64,000 bases of DNA. Origin: CBDFGE01 sp965247055 (GTDB lineage: Bacteria; Chloroflexota; Dehalococcoidia; Lucifugimonadales; JAGWBF01). The notes beneath the pieces were generated by a model. That model ran no database searches and was not told the origin of the DNA. It was given only the letters and a program-made list of their open reading frames with translations. The stretch covers positions 1 to 64,000 of the forward strand of contig CBDFGE010000005.1 in NCBI GenBank assembly GCA_965247055.1. Reading direction: 5' to 3'. A program made the translations under genes and the position numbers. Positions 1-8,721 of this stretch are shown in pieces (within the stretch, counting starts at the first letter, position 1; each line of letters starts with the position of its first letter).

Positions 1-29
1 GTCTCATGACCCCTCGCTACGGCCCGGGG

Positions 30-392
30 CTAGAGGGTCGACTCGGTCACGTGGACGGCCAGTGTCTGGACCATTATTTTGCCGTCCCGGACGACGAATG
101 TATCGGAACCCAGCGGGATCATGTCCCCCACCGTCCAGACTATGTAGGCGATCTCCCCGTCCACGTCCTGCCGGACGATCTTGAACTTGGCCAGCACCTC
201 GGGGGTCAGAAGGCCGACAAAGCCGATGAAGAACTCCCGCAACTCCCCAAGGCCTCGGAACTGGCGTTCCTGGGTGTACAGGACCGAAGCGTCGGTGAAA
301 TCCGACAGGATAGCGTCGACATCCTTGGCGACCACTACTTTTAGGTGATGTCCCAGCACGGCTTCCGTCTGTTGTGTCGAGACGCTAGACAT
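30..392 (-). CDS. NTF2-like (SnoaL-type) family protein
   Basis: A 120-residue protein with the size and pattern of the NTF2/SnoaL-like cone fold. An N-terminal helical part containing VVVAKDVDAILSDFTDAS is followed by beta-rich segments with GELREFF and DTFVVRDGKI. Members are small ligand-binding proteins, isomerases or cyclases; the substrate cannot be told here. The frame is open further upstream, but ATG at 392 is preferred because AAGGAG lies about 8 nt before it. The reading frame upstream of that ATG enters the right-hand IS element. Before that insertion the SDR gene now ending at 1619 would have stopped about 20 nt upstream, so the two were probably co-transcribed. The gene now probably lacks its original promoter connection unless the IS supplies one. 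Confidence 0.8.
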   Translation of the reverse strand: MSSVSTQQTEAVLGHHLKVVVAKDVDAILSDFTDASVLYTQERQFRGLGELREFFIGFVGLLTPEVLAKFKIVRQDVDGEIAYIVWTVGDMIPLGSDTFVVRDGKIMVQTLAVHVTESTL

Positions 393-416
393 AAGATACT
401 CCTTAGCGAGAGCTAA

Positions 417-440
417 GGATATTCTGAACAAGTCTGGGCA
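417..440 (+). repeat. IS5-family left terminal inverted repeat
   Basis: Starts GGATATTCTGAACAAG and pairs with 1595-1618 read on the minus strand (GGAACCTCTGAACAAC). Eighteen of 24 positions agree. Confidence 0.85.
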
Positions 441-481
441 CAGTAGCATAGAGAATAGCACTGTGTTCGGGGAGATAATTG

Positions 482-1432
482 ATGGACCAGCCAACATTTG
501 CGGACTTGGAATACGAGAGCAAGAAGCGCAAGACCCGCCGGGAGATATTCCTGGAGCGCATGGATGCTCTGATCCCGTGGGAACAGATGGAAGAGCGCAT
601 CCGTCCGTTCTATCCCAAGGCGGGCCGAGGCCGTCGACCATATGAGTTGTCGGCGATGGTGCGGATACACTGCGTGCAGTTGTTCTACAACTTGAGCAAT
701 CCTGGTATGGAGGACATGCTCTACGAGGTCGAGTCGGTGAGACGGTTCGTAGGGTTGAAGCTGTCGGGCCCGCTGCCGGACGAGACGACGATTCTGAACT
801 TCCGCCATCTGCTGGAAGAGCATGAGTTGGGGCAGAGTCTGTTCGAGGAGATCAACCGTCATCTGGAGTCCCAGGGACTGCGGCTTCGGGAGGGGACGAT
901 CGTGGACGCGAGCATCATAGAGGCGCCGTCATCGACGAAGAATCGTGCGGGTGAGCGAGACCCTGAGATGCACCAGACGAAGAAGGGGAACGAGTGGCGC
1001 TTCGGGATGAAAGTACACGTAGGCGCTGACGCTGAGACGGGAGTGGTACACAGCATGACTACGACGCCAGCTAACGTGCATGATGTGACAGAAGCGCACC
1101 GATTGCTGCACGGTGGAGAGAAACGAGTGTGGGGGGATGCGGGGTATCAGGGAGTGGACAAGCGGTTGGAGAATCGAGAGTTGGATGTGGAGTGGCGAGT
1201 GGCGATGAGGCCCGGCCGGCGACGGCACCTGGAGCCTGGCAGCTACGAGGCGTTGGTGGAGAAGCGCAAAGCGTCGGTCAGAGCGAAAGTGGAGCATCCG
1301 TTCCTGTACGTGAAGCGGCGCTTTGGCTACGCCAAGGTGCGCTACCGAGGGTTGGCTAAGAACGCGCAACGGCTGGCATTGCTACTGGGGCTGGCCAACT
1401 TGATGACGGCAGAGCGCCGTCTGGCGACATGA
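482..1432 (+). CDS. IS5-family DDE transposase
   Basis: A 316-residue cut-and-paste transposase. The N-terminal DUF772-like DNA-binding region includes LPDETTILNFRHLLEEH. The catalytic Asp residues are seen in TIVDASII and WGDAGYQG, and the Glu in KVEHPFLYVKRRFGY, the C-terminal signature of the IS5 group. Length and all three acidic residues are as expected for an active enzyme. ATG at 482 follows GGGGAG by about 6 nt; a TTG immediately before it is an alternative start. It is the only gene of the element. Confidence 0.92.
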   Translation: MDQPTFADLEYESKKRKTRREIFLERMDALIPWEQMEERIRPFYPKAGRGRRPYELSAMVRIHCVQLFYNLSNPGMEDMLYEVESVRRFVGLKLSGPLPDETTILNFRHLLEEHELGQSLFEEINRHLESQGLRLREGTIVDASIIEAPSSTKNRAGERDPEMHQTKKGNEWRFGMKVHVGADAETGVVHSMTTTPANVHDVTEAHRLLHGGEKRVWGDAGYQGVDKRLENRELDVEWRVAMRPGRRRHLEPGSYEALVEKRKASVRAKVEHPFLYVKRRFGYAKVRYRGLAKNAQRLALLLGLANLMTAERRLAT

Positions 1433-1594
1433 GAGGGGCGCAGTGCGCAAATCACGGCCGGGGAGCCGCGATGGCTCCGAAAAGCCGCTTCGAGGCCACA
1501 ACAGACACGGTCTGAACGCCTCAACCACGACCTGGAACGTCACAAAGATGCCTGAACGTCTCCAAAGAACGGAACCACTCTGCCCATCCACGCT

Positions 1595-1618
1595 TGCGCC
1601 GAGTTGTTCAGAGGTTCC
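1595..1618 (-). repeat. IS5-family right terminal inverted repeat
   Basis: Reads GGAACCTCTGAACAAC on the minus strand and mirrors the left repeat at 417-440. It is followed by the second CTAA copy at 1619-1622. Confidence 0.85.
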
Positions 1619-2413
1619 CTAATAGTGCATCCCCCGGCTTCCGCCTCCGTCTACGGAGATGGTCTGGCCGGTGACGGAGTTGGCTTTGTTGGAGACCAGG
1701 AACAGGACCAGGTCGGCGATCTCCTCGGGCCCGATCAGCCGTCCGATAGGGATGTTGGTCACCGCACTGCCCTCGATCTCATCGAAGCTCTTATCTGAAG
1801 CGTCGGCGGCCTCCTGCATCACCTGCCTTAGCCTGGGGGTCCGGGTAGCTCCCGGGTGAATGCAGTTGACGAGGATGCCGTCCTTCCCGAACTGGTTGGC
1901 CAGGTTCTTGGCCAGGTTGGCTACCCCCGAGTTGGTAACGCCATTGGTCATGGACCGGTCGCTTACGTCCCTGGCGGCACCGCCACCCATGTTGATGATC
2001 CTCCCCCCACCGCGGCGCTTCATATGAGGAATGACCTCCCGGGTACACCGCACGTAGCCCATGACCTTCACGTTGATGTGGTTCATCCAGTCCTCGTCCC
2101 GGAGCTCCAAGAACAGGGCTGTGATGGAGTTCACGGCATTGTTGATCAGAATGTCCACCCCACCCAGCTGGGCTACGGTGGTGTCCACCAGGTTCTTGAT
2201 GTCCTCTGGTTTGTTCACGTCTGCCCTGATGGCGAGCACCTTGCGGCCAGCCTTAGCGCGGATATCTTTGGCGGTTTGCTCCAGAAGGTCGACGCCTCGG
2301 GCGCAGATAGCTACGTCCACACCCTCTTGGGCCAGGGCCAGGGCGACGGCTCCTCCTATCCCGGTGCTTCCCCCCGTGACGATCGCCACCTTATCCTTCA
2401 GCCCCAGGTCCAT
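1619..2413 (-). CDS. SDR family oxidoreductase lacking canonical Tyr/Lys
   Basis: A 264-residue classical-length short-chain dehydrogenase/reductase. The Rossmann nucleotide-binding motif TGGSTGIG is near residue 14, the NNAV (NNAG-like) motif near residue 90, and the C-terminal half carries NCIHPGATRTP and SVDGGGSRG. In most SDRs a YxxxK pair lies just before the helix that here reads GVANLAKNLANQFG. Here the equivalent positions read NGVTN, so both the catalytic Tyr and Lys appear to be Asn. The fold is therefore clear but classic hydride-transfer chemistry is doubtful. The gene has lost its downstream neighbour to the IS5 insertion, whose target duplication includes its TAG stop. Start ATG at 2413 follows AGGAGGGG. 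Confidence 0.88.
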   Translation of the reverse strand: MDLGLKDKVAIVTGGSTGIGGAVALALAQEGVDVAICARGVDLLEQTAKDIRAKAGRKVLAIRADVNKPEDIKNLVDTTVAQLGGVDILINNAVNSITALFLELRDEDWMNHINVKVMGYVRCTREVIPHMKRRGGGRIINMGGGAARDVSDRSMTNGVTNSGVANLAKNLANQFGKDGILVNCIHPGATRTPRLRQVMQEAADASDKSFDEIEGSAVTNIPIGRLIGPEEIADLVLFLVSNKANSVTGQTISVDGGGSRGMHY

Positions 2414-2722
2414 GTTCCCCTCCTTTAGCTAGCTGCTAACTGTTACCGTGGCGGATGGGGGAATTATAGTGGGTCAATGGCTGGCGGTCAATGTAGCGTC
2501 ATTTGGCGTGGGGCCGCCTATATTCCCGCCGAACCCGGCTGGCCGAGGGATCGGGTGGGGCGCCTGTGCCGGGGCAATTGCGCCCCTTTCAGGCCGGCCG
2601 TTGTCTACGCCTCGGTGGAGGCCCCGGCTGGTAAATCTGCGGCTCCTTGAAAAGGGACATACGGTATGCTACCCTTCGGAAAGTCGAAGGACCCGCGAGC
2701 ACGAGAAACCGGCTGGTAGAAC
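2414..2722. other. Intergenic region between divergent genes
   Basis: About 310 bp separate the divergently read SDR and DUF255 genes, so promoters for both must lie here. No clean sigma-70 pair with 16-18 bp spacing stands out. No ORF, repeat or RNA gene is recognised. Confidence 0.5.
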
Positions 2723-4540
2723 TTGGGCGGCATTCGGTTCTCCCCAAGACCCAACAGAGCACACGAGATCACCTGGCAGGAATGGGACCTCCCCGCTTTT
2801 GAGAAGGCCCGGGCGGAGAACAGACCCATTCTGCTTTCCATATCCGCTGTGTGGTGCCACTGGTGTCACGTGATGGACGAGACGTCCTATTCCGACCCTC
2901 AGGTAATCGGGCTGATCAATGAACGGTTTGTGCCGGTGCGAGTGGACAACGACCATCGTCCGGACGTAAATTCGCGTTACAACATGGGTGGGTGGCCCAC
3001 CACCGCTTTCCTGACCCCCGAGGGCGACGTCATCGCCGGTGGGACTTATATGGCCCCGGATGAGCTTAAAGCCGCCCTGGTGCGGGTATCCGAAGCCTAC
3101 CGGGACCGGAAAGATGCTGTCATCGAGGCGGCTGCAGAGCGTAGGACCAGACGGCAGCACGAGCTGCCCCTCCCCTCGGGGGAGACGGTGGTGGCCGACT
3201 CGATAGTGAACGACGTGCTGCGTGCCCTGGAAGGGGTATACGAGCCCCAGCACGGAGGGTTCGGCAGCCAGCCCAAGTTCCCCATGGCGGCCGCCGTGGA
3301 GCTCCTCCTTCATGCCTATCGGACCACCGGCGATACCCGGTACCGCCGGATGGTAGAGAAGACCATGGATGAGATGATGGGGGGTGGCCTGTGCGACCAC
3401 CAGGAGGGGGGGGTCCGCTACTCCACCACCATGGACTGGTCGGAGGTACACTACGAGAAGATGCTGGAGGGCAACGTGGGCCTCCTCAGCCTATATCTTC
3501 GCGGCTACCTGGTGCTGGGTAACCTGGAGTACGCCGGTGTGGCTTCCCGCGTCGTCGACTACATGATGGGCCATCTCTACGACGACGTTTCCGGGGCGTT
3601 CTACGGAAGTCAGGACGCCGACGAGGGTTACTACGTCCTTCCCCTGGCCCAGCGCCGCATGAGGGCAGCCCCAGTGGTGGACCGGGTGTTCTACACCGAC
3701 CTGAACGCGGCGGTGGTCTCGGCCTTTCTCGAGGCCTCTTGGGCAATCAACAGGCCCGAGCTGGCCGATGTGTCCCGCCGGGTCCTGGAGTTTCTCCTGG
3801 GCCGGTGGCGGGAAGGGCCTCTGCGCCATAGCTACACACCCGAGGGCGAAGAGGGCATACCGGCCCTCCTGGCTGACTACGCGCATCTGGTCATGGCTGT
3901 GCTGGACGCTTATGGGAATACCCGCCAGCCCCGGTACCTTGACCTGGCCCAGGAGCTGGCTGGGGAGATGAGAGCGCTCTTCTGGGACCACGAAGGCGGT
4001 GGCTTCTTCGACGTTCGGGATGACCCGGGGGCGCTGGGCATGATAAAGCTGCGAGGTAAGCCCATTGTCGACAACGTGCCCGCCGCCGAGGCGTTGACCA
4101 AGCTGGCCAGGGCGACCCACACGCAGGGGTATCTGGCCGACGCCGAAACGGTCCTTGGCGTGTTCGTGCCTGTGTACCAGGAGCAAGGAGAGGGCGCTGC
4201 GGGCTACGCACTGGCGGTCCAGCGTTTCCTTTACCCCCCGGTGGAGATGAGCGTGGTGGGCAGGCGGGGTGCCGCCGACACGATGTCGCTGCTTTCTGCT
4301 GCGGCAACCGTCGCCAGCCCGCATAGGGCTATAACCTTCATCGACGCCGACGACGAGGAGCTCCTTGCTGAATTGGGATACTGGGCCGGTGAGGCGGCCC
4401 TGGCTTATGTGTGCGTGGGAACGACCTGCCTGCCGCCGATCGGCGACCCAATGTCCCTCGGTGAAGCCCTGGAAGAGCTCCTGAAAGACCTGTCCCAGGG
4501 CTCGGAGGACATCATCAAGGTTATAGGCGATTTGGGATAG
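2723..4540 (+). CDS. DUF255 / thioredoxin-domain protein (YyaL/SPATA20-like)
   Basis: A 605-residue soluble protein. An N-terminal thioredoxin-like domain (about residues 1-130) contains VWCHWCHVMDE, the WCxWCH motif typical of DUF255, followed by NMGGWPTTAFLTPEG. The remainder resembles an (alpha/alpha) glycosidase-like toroid, with GGFGSQPKFP, GGGLCDHQEGGVRYS and HYEKMLEGN. Family members are widespread and of uncertain biochemical role; a redox or N-acylglucosamine epimerase-like function has been suggested but cannot be established here. It is a little shorter than many homologues. The start is TTG at 2723, chosen because no in-frame ATG lies earlier and FSPRPN is a typical beginning. The next gene, aspS, begins 54 nt downstream. 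Confidence 0.9.
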   Translation: MGGIRFSPRPNRAHEITWQEWDLPAFEKARAENRPILLSISAVWCHWCHVMDETSYSDPQVIGLINERFVPVRVDNDHRPDVNSRYNMGGWPTTAFLTPEGDVIAGGTYMAPDELKAALVRVSEAYRDRKDAVIEAAAERRTRRQHELPLPSGETVVADSIVNDVLRALEGVYEPQHGGFGSQPKFPMAAAVELLLHAYRTTGDTRYRRMVEKTMDEMMGGGLCDHQEGGVRYSTTMDWSEVHYEKMLEGNVGLLSLYLRGYLVLGNLEYAGVASRVVDYMMGHLYDDVSGAFYGSQDADEGYYVLPLAQRRMRAAPVVDRVFYTDLNAAVVSAFLEASWAINRPELADVSRRVLEFLLGRWREGPLRHSYTPEGEEGIPALLADYAHLVMAVLDAYGNTRQPRYLDLAQELAGEMRALFWDHEGGGFFDVRDDPGALGMIKLRGKPIVDNVPAAEALTKLARATHTQGYLADAETVLGVFVPVYQEQGEGAAGYALAVQRFLYPPVEMSVVGRRGAADTMSLLSAAATVASPHRAITFIDADDEELLAELGYWAGEAALAYVCVGTTCLPPIGDPMSLGEALEELLKDLSQGSEDIIKVIGDLG

Positions 4541-4594
4541 ATTGTCCCTTTACATAACGTGTACACTCCGGCGGACGGAGACGGAGACTAAGGA

Positions 4595-6421
4595 TTGCAC
4601 AAGACCGTAGGATGTGGAGAGCTCAGGGAGAAGAATGTTGGGGAGCGGGTCACCCTGGCGGGGTGGGTGAACCGGCGAAGGGACCATGGGGGGGTAACGT
4701 TCATAGACCTCAGGGACCGGTCGGGGTTGGTGCAGGTGGTCTTTAACCCTGAACTTTCCCCCGAGGCCCACGAAGTCGCCGAGCAGGTGAGGCCCGAGTG
4801 GGTACTCAAGGTGGCGGGTGATGTCATCCGCAGGCCGCCCGAGGCCGAGAACCCCAATCTGCCGACGGGGGTTGTGGAGGTGATAGCCCGGCAGGCGGAG
4901 GTGCTGAACGAGTCGCCCACGCCGCCTTTCTACATCAACGAGGACTCGGAGGTGGACGAGAGCCTGCGGCTGAGGTACCGGTATCTGGACCTGCGCAGGC
5001 CCAGGATGCAGGGGAACCTGGTCCTCCGCCACCGGCTGGTAAAGTTCATACGCGACTTCCTGGACTCCAGGGGCTTTCTGGAGATAGAGACGCCCATCCT
5101 CATCAAGAGCACTCCGGAAGGCGCCCGGGACTTCCTGGTGCCGAGCCGGTTGCAGAAGGGGAGCTTTTATGCTCTTCCCCAGTCGCCCCAGCAGCTAAAG
5201 CAGCTTCTAATGGTGGCGGGGGTGGAGCGGTATTTTCAGATAGCGCGGTGTTTCAGGGACGAAGACCTGCGGGCGGACCGCCAGCCCGAGTTTACCCAAC
5301 TGGACCTGGAGATGAGCTTCGTGGACGAGGAGGACGTGCTCTCCCTTACCGAGGAACTGTACGCCTCGATGATCGAGACGACGACCCCCGCCAAGCGGCT
5401 CATCAAACCTTTCCCGCGCATCCCCTTCGACGTGGCCATGTCTCGATACGGCACGGACAAGCCCGACCTGCGCTTCGGCATGGAGATGGCAGACGTTACG
5501 GATATAGCCCTGAAGACCGACTTCAGGGTTTTCCAGAGAGCGGCCCAGCAGGGCGGGGTTGTGAAAGGGTTTGTTGTCTCCGGCCAGGCAGCCTACAGCG
5601 GCATGATGCTCCGGGAGCTGGAGCAGTTCGCCCGCGACGCCGGCGCCAGGGGACTCAGCCACATACGCATCGGCGCAGGGAGTTCCCTGGAACTGCTGTC
5701 CGAGGAGGACCTCCAGTTTGCGCAGGGTCTCAGAATGACTCCGCCGCTGGTGCGGGAGCTGGCCGGTCGCATGGGAGCCGCCCCCGGGGACCTGGTCCTG
5801 CTCATGGCCGGTGCCCCTCGGGAGATAGGCCCTCCCTTGAGCGCCCTTCGCAACGAGATGGGGCGCCGGCTGGGGCTCGCCGATCCCGACACCTTGTGCT
5901 TCGCCTTCGTGGTAGACTTCCCTCTGTTCGAGTGGCATGGTGAGGAGGGCCGCTGGGACTCTTCCCACCATCCCTTCACCTCGCCCAGGGACGAGGATAT
6001 GGAGATGCTCTATGGCGACCTATCCCCCGGTGGGTCCGGGGAGGAAAGCGGCCAGCGTATAGGGGCGATCAAGTCCAAGGCTTACGACCTGGTGTGTAAC
6101 GGGGCTGAGCTCGCCAGTGGCAGCATTCGGATCCACCGGCGGGGGCTACAGGAGAGGATCTTTCAGATCCTCGGCCACGACCCCGAGGAGGTCCGAGAGC
6201 GATTCGGCCACCTTCTGGAGGCCCTGGAGTACGGAGCCCCGCCCCATGGCGGGATTGCTCCAGGGATCGATCGTCTGGTGGCGATTCTCACCGGCTCCCC
6301 TTCCATCAGGGACGTCATCGCCTTTCCAAAGACCCAGACCGGCGCCGACCTGCTGTTCGGTGCTCCCTCTCCGGTCAGCGAGAAGCAGCTGCGGGAGCTG
6401 CACTTGAGGGTCCTGGAGTAG
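4595..6421 (+). CDS. aspS: Aspartyl-tRNA synthetase
   Basis: A 608-residue class II aminoacyl-tRNA synthetase that charges tRNA-Asp (or Asp and Asn if non-discriminating). The N-terminal OB fold has VTLAGWVNRRRDHGGVTFID. Motif 2 is FRDEDLRADRQPEFTQLD; the bacterial GAD insertion lies around residues 280-410; motif 3 is PGIDRLVAILTGSPSIRD. Length matches bacterial AspRS. The start is TTG at 4595, with GGAGAC about 8 nt upstream, and the protein begins MHKTVGCGEL as homologues do. Whether it also serves tRNA-Asn depends on gatCAB elsewhere in the genome. Confidence 0.97.
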   Translation: MHKTVGCGELREKNVGERVTLAGWVNRRRDHGGVTFIDLRDRSGLVQVVFNPELSPEAHEVAEQVRPEWVLKVAGDVIRRPPEAENPNLPTGVVEVIARQAEVLNESPTPPFYINEDSEVDESLRLRYRYLDLRRPRMQGNLVLRHRLVKFIRDFLDSRGFLEIETPILIKSTPEGARDFLVPSRLQKGSFYALPQSPQQLKQLLMVAGVERYFQIARCFRDEDLRADRQPEFTQLDLEMSFVDEEDVLSLTEELYASMIETTTPAKRLIKPFPRIPFDVAMSRYGTDKPDLRFGMEMADVTDIALKTDFRVFQRAAQQGGVVKGFVVSGQAAYSGMMLRELEQFARDAGARGLSHIRIGAGSSLELLSEEDLQFAQGLRMTPPLVRELAGRMGAAPGDLVLLMAGAPREIGPPLSALRNEMGRRLGLADPDTLCFAFVVDFPLFEWHGEEGRWDSSHHPFTSPRDEDMEMLYGDLSPGGSGEESGQRIGAIKSKAYDLVCNGAELASGSIRIHRRGLQERIFQILGHDPEEVRERFGHLLEALEYGAPPHGGIAPGIDRLVAILTGSPSIRDVIAFPKTQTGADLLFGAPSPVSEKQLRELHLRVLE

Positions 6422-6506
6422 GGCGGGCGGCTGCCTTTGACGGAAAGCAGGCAGTCGGCGGCGTCCGTGGATACGAATGGGGAGCCCCAGGCACAGCGCG
6501 AGAAAC

Positions 6507-6535
6507 TTTTCACAATGTGGGCGTTGTGATATAAT
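6507..6535 (+). promoter_or_regulatory. Probable sigma-70 promoter for tig-clpP-clpX
   Basis: A TATAAT hexamer at 6530-6535 has TTTTCA 17 bp upstream (6507-6512); TTCACA at 6509 with a 15-bp spacer is an alternative. It lies 35 nt before the tig start, between aspS and tig. Confidence 0.55.
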
Positions 6536-6569
6536 GCCCGTAGGCCAGCCTTGGGGGGAGAAGAGGTAG

Positions 6570-8015
6570 TTGAAGATCACCAGGGAGGAGACCTCTCCTC
6601 TGGAGGTCGTCCTGAAGGTAGAGCTCGAATCCGCGGACCTGGACCCCTACCTGGACAGGTCGTACAAGCGGGTGGTCAACAGGGTCCAGATACCGGGCTT
6701 TCGCCGGGGTAAGGCCCCCAGGATTATCGTTGAGAACCATCTTGGCAGGGAGGCCTTGGTCCGGGAAGGCCTCGATTTCATACTCCAGGAATCTGTGGAC
6801 AGGGCCATACTGGAAGAGAACCTGGCAATCTTTGGCGAGCCCGAAGTGGAGATGGGTGAGGTTGATCCGCTGTCCTTCAAGGCCACCGTTCCCCTCGAGC
6901 CCATCGTGGAGTTAGGCGATTTCCGTAGTCTCCGGTTGGAGCCCGAGACCGCCGAGGTGAGCCAGGAAGGGGTAGACCTGGTCATAGACCGGATACGGCT
7001 CGATTCGAGCCCCTGGCAGCCAGCGGAGAGGCCGGCGAAGTTTGGCGACCTGCTCACACTGGACGTGGATGGAGCCATCTCAGGGGAGAAAGTGGCCGAT
7101 GACAAGGGCGTCGATTTCATACCTGCCCAGGACAATCCCTTCCCCTTCCCCGGCTTCTCGCTCTACCTGGAAGGCATGAGCAAGGGTGAGCCGAAGGAGT
7201 TCACCCTCCAGGTGCCGGAGGACTATCAGGACGCCACCATCGCCGGCAAGGAGTGCAGGTTCGCCGTCAAGGTGCTGGAGATCAAAGAGAAGATTCTACC
7301 GGAGCTTGATGACGAGTTCGCCAAGGGCGCGGGCGAGGGCTATGAGAGCCTTGAGGCGTTGCGGGCCAGCGTGTTGGAGGACCTGACCGAGCGGGCCAAG
7401 AGAACGGCGGAACGGGCGTTCCAGGAGCGGAGTCTGGAGGCTGTGATCAGTGGCGCTTCCGTTGAGGTGTCCGACCTGACCACCAACCGGGAGATCGACC
7501 ACATGATGGAGGAGCAGGCGCGGGCCAGGCAAGGACATCGCGAGGACGTGGATGCCTACCTCCAGAGAGTCGGGAAGACCGAGGATGAGTTGCGGGGCGA
7601 TCTGAGGCCCCCGGCACAGGAACGGCTCACCCGCGTCTTGATCATGAGAAAGCTGGCCCAAGAGGAGAACATCGAGGTCTCCCCCGAGGAGGTTGAGCTC
7701 GAGCTGGATAGCCTGGCGCCGGGCTCTTCTGAGTCCGCCGCCTCCCTTCGCCAGGCCCTGTCCTCGGACAGCGGCAGAAGCTCTATCGGTAACGCCATAT
7801 TGACCAGAAAGGTCCTGGAGTGCCTTGCGCAGATAGCCCGGGGTGAACGAGTGGATGGGGTGGACAAGGAGGCTCTGGCGGGCGAGGGACCGTCGTCTGA
7901 CACTGACCCAGAGGACCCTCCAGGAGAGGGTGACGAGGCGGATTCGGCCCGGTACGCTGGGGCAGCCCCGGCTGGGCGGGCCCATGAGGAAGGAGTCGAC
8001 CCCAGTGACAGTTAA
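6570..8015 (+). CDS. tig: Trigger factor chaperone
   Basis: A 481-residue ribosome-associated chaperone and peptidyl-prolyl isomerase. The N-terminal ribosome-binding domain carries the signature GFRRGKAPRII near residue 45. The central FKBP-like domain includes FGDLLTLDVDGAI and KEFTLQVPEDY. The C-terminal SurA-like domain follows, ending in an acidic, low-complexity tail (GEGPSSDTDPEDPPGEGDE), which makes it longer than E. coli trigger factor. TTG at 6570 is preceded by GGGGGGAGAAGAGG. It overlaps clpP by 11 nt, so folding chaperone and protease are translationally coupled, a common tig-clpP-clpX order. Confidence 0.95.
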   Translation: MKITREETSPLEVVLKVELESADLDPYLDRSYKRVVNRVQIPGFRRGKAPRIIVENHLGREALVREGLDFILQESVDRAILEENLAIFGEPEVEMGEVDPLSFKATVPLEPIVELGDFRSLRLEPETAEVSQEGVDLVIDRIRLDSSPWQPAERPAKFGDLLTLDVDGAISGEKVADDKGVDFIPAQDNPFPFPGFSLYLEGMSKGEPKEFTLQVPEDYQDATIAGKECRFAVKVLEIKEKILPELDDEFAKGAGEGYESLEALRASVLEDLTERAKRTAERAFQERSLEAVISGASVEVSDLTTNREIDHMMEEQARARQGHREDVDAYLQRVGKTEDELRGDLRPPAQERLTRVLIMRKLAQEENIEVSPEEVELELDSLAPGSSESAASLRQALSSDSGRSSIGNAILTRKVLECLAQIARGERVDGVDKEALAGEGPSSDTDPEDPPGEGDEADSARYAGAAPAGRAHEEGVDPSDS

Positions 8016-8691
8016 CCCGTACAACATCATACCGATGGTGATAGAGACCGGTCCTAGAGGGGAGAGGGCCTTCGACATCTACTCCCTGTTGCTTAAGGAG
8101 CGGATCGTTTTCCTCGGCACACCTATAATGGACCAGGTGGCCAACGTCATAATCGCCCAGCTCCTCTTTCTGGAAAGGGAAGATCCGGAGCGGGACATCA
8201 GCCTGTACATAAACAGCCCGGGCGGCGTCATCAGCGCGGGGCTGGCTATCTACGACACCATGCAGTTGGTGCGTCCCCACGTGTCGACTATCTGTGTGGG
8301 CATGGCGGCCAGTATGGCCACGGTGCTTCTCACGGGCGGCCAGACTGGGAAGAGGTACGCCCTGCCAAACGCCACCATTCACATGCACCAGCCTATGGGT
8401 GGTGCCCAGGGGCAGGCATCGGATATAGAGATAGCGGCCCGGGAGATCTTGAGGATGCAGGACACGATCCGGTCTCTCCTCTCCGAGCGCACCGGGCAGA
8501 CGTATGACAAGATAGCGCGCGATACGGACCGGGACTACTACCTCCCGGCGGACCAGGCACTGCGATATGGTATTATCGACGAGGTGCTGGGCGCTAAGGA
8601 GAACGGCGACTCCCAGCCCTCCCCCGAAGGTTCAGAGGTGCTGGGCGCCAAGAAGAACGGCGACTCCCAGCCCTCCCCGGAAGGTTCATGA
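8005..8691 (+). CDS. clpP: ATP-dependent Clp protease proteolytic subunit
   Basis: A serine protease of the ClpP tetradecamer, degrading proteins unfolded by ClpX. The start of the mature core reads NPYNIIPMVIE. The nucleophile Ser is in GMAASMA and the His in IHMHQPMGG; the third triad residue is expected in the IARDTDRDYY region. GTG at 8005 is chosen because AGGAAGGAG lies 9 nt upstream and homologues begin near NPYN; an in-frame ATG at 7984 would overlap tig further. The protein is about 228 residues. The last 36 residues are an 18-residue unit present twice (EVLGAKENGDSQPSPEGS, then with one Glu-to-Lys change), an extension not found in ordinary ClpP. Confidence 0.95.
   Translation: MTVNPYNIIPMVIETGPRGERAFDIYSLLLKERIVFLGTPIMDQVANVIIAQLLFLEREDPERDISLYINSPGGVISAGLAIYDTMQLVRPHVSTICVGMAASMATVLLTGGQTGKRYALPNATIHMHQPMGGAQGQASDIEIAAREILRMQDTIRSLLSERTGQTYDKIARDTDRDYYLPADQALRYGIIDEVLGAKENGDSQPSPEGSEVLGAKKNGDSQPSPEGS
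8581..8688 (+). repeat. 54-bp in-frame tandem duplication at clpP 3' end
   Basis: Two adjacent 54-bp units (8581-8634 and 8635-8688) differ at only a few positions, and the stop codon follows directly. Each encodes 18 residues. Confidence 0.95.
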
Positions 8692-8721
8692 GATAGCGTG
8701 TGTCGGGAGGGGAGATAGGCG

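Larger units (their letters stand above)
417..1618 (+). mobile_element. IS5-family insertion sequence, complete
   Basis: A 1.2-kb element with imperfect terminal inverted repeats at 417-440 and 1595-1618 (18 of 24 positions match, core CTGAACAA). It is flanked on both sides by CTAA (413-416 and 1619-1622), which fits the CTAR target duplication of IS5-group elements. It carries one transposase gene. The right-hand CTAA overlaps the stop codon of the SDR gene, so the insertion left that gene intact but separated it from the NTF2-like gene. Repeats and target duplication are seen directly; the family assignment comes from the transposase. Confidence 0.9.
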
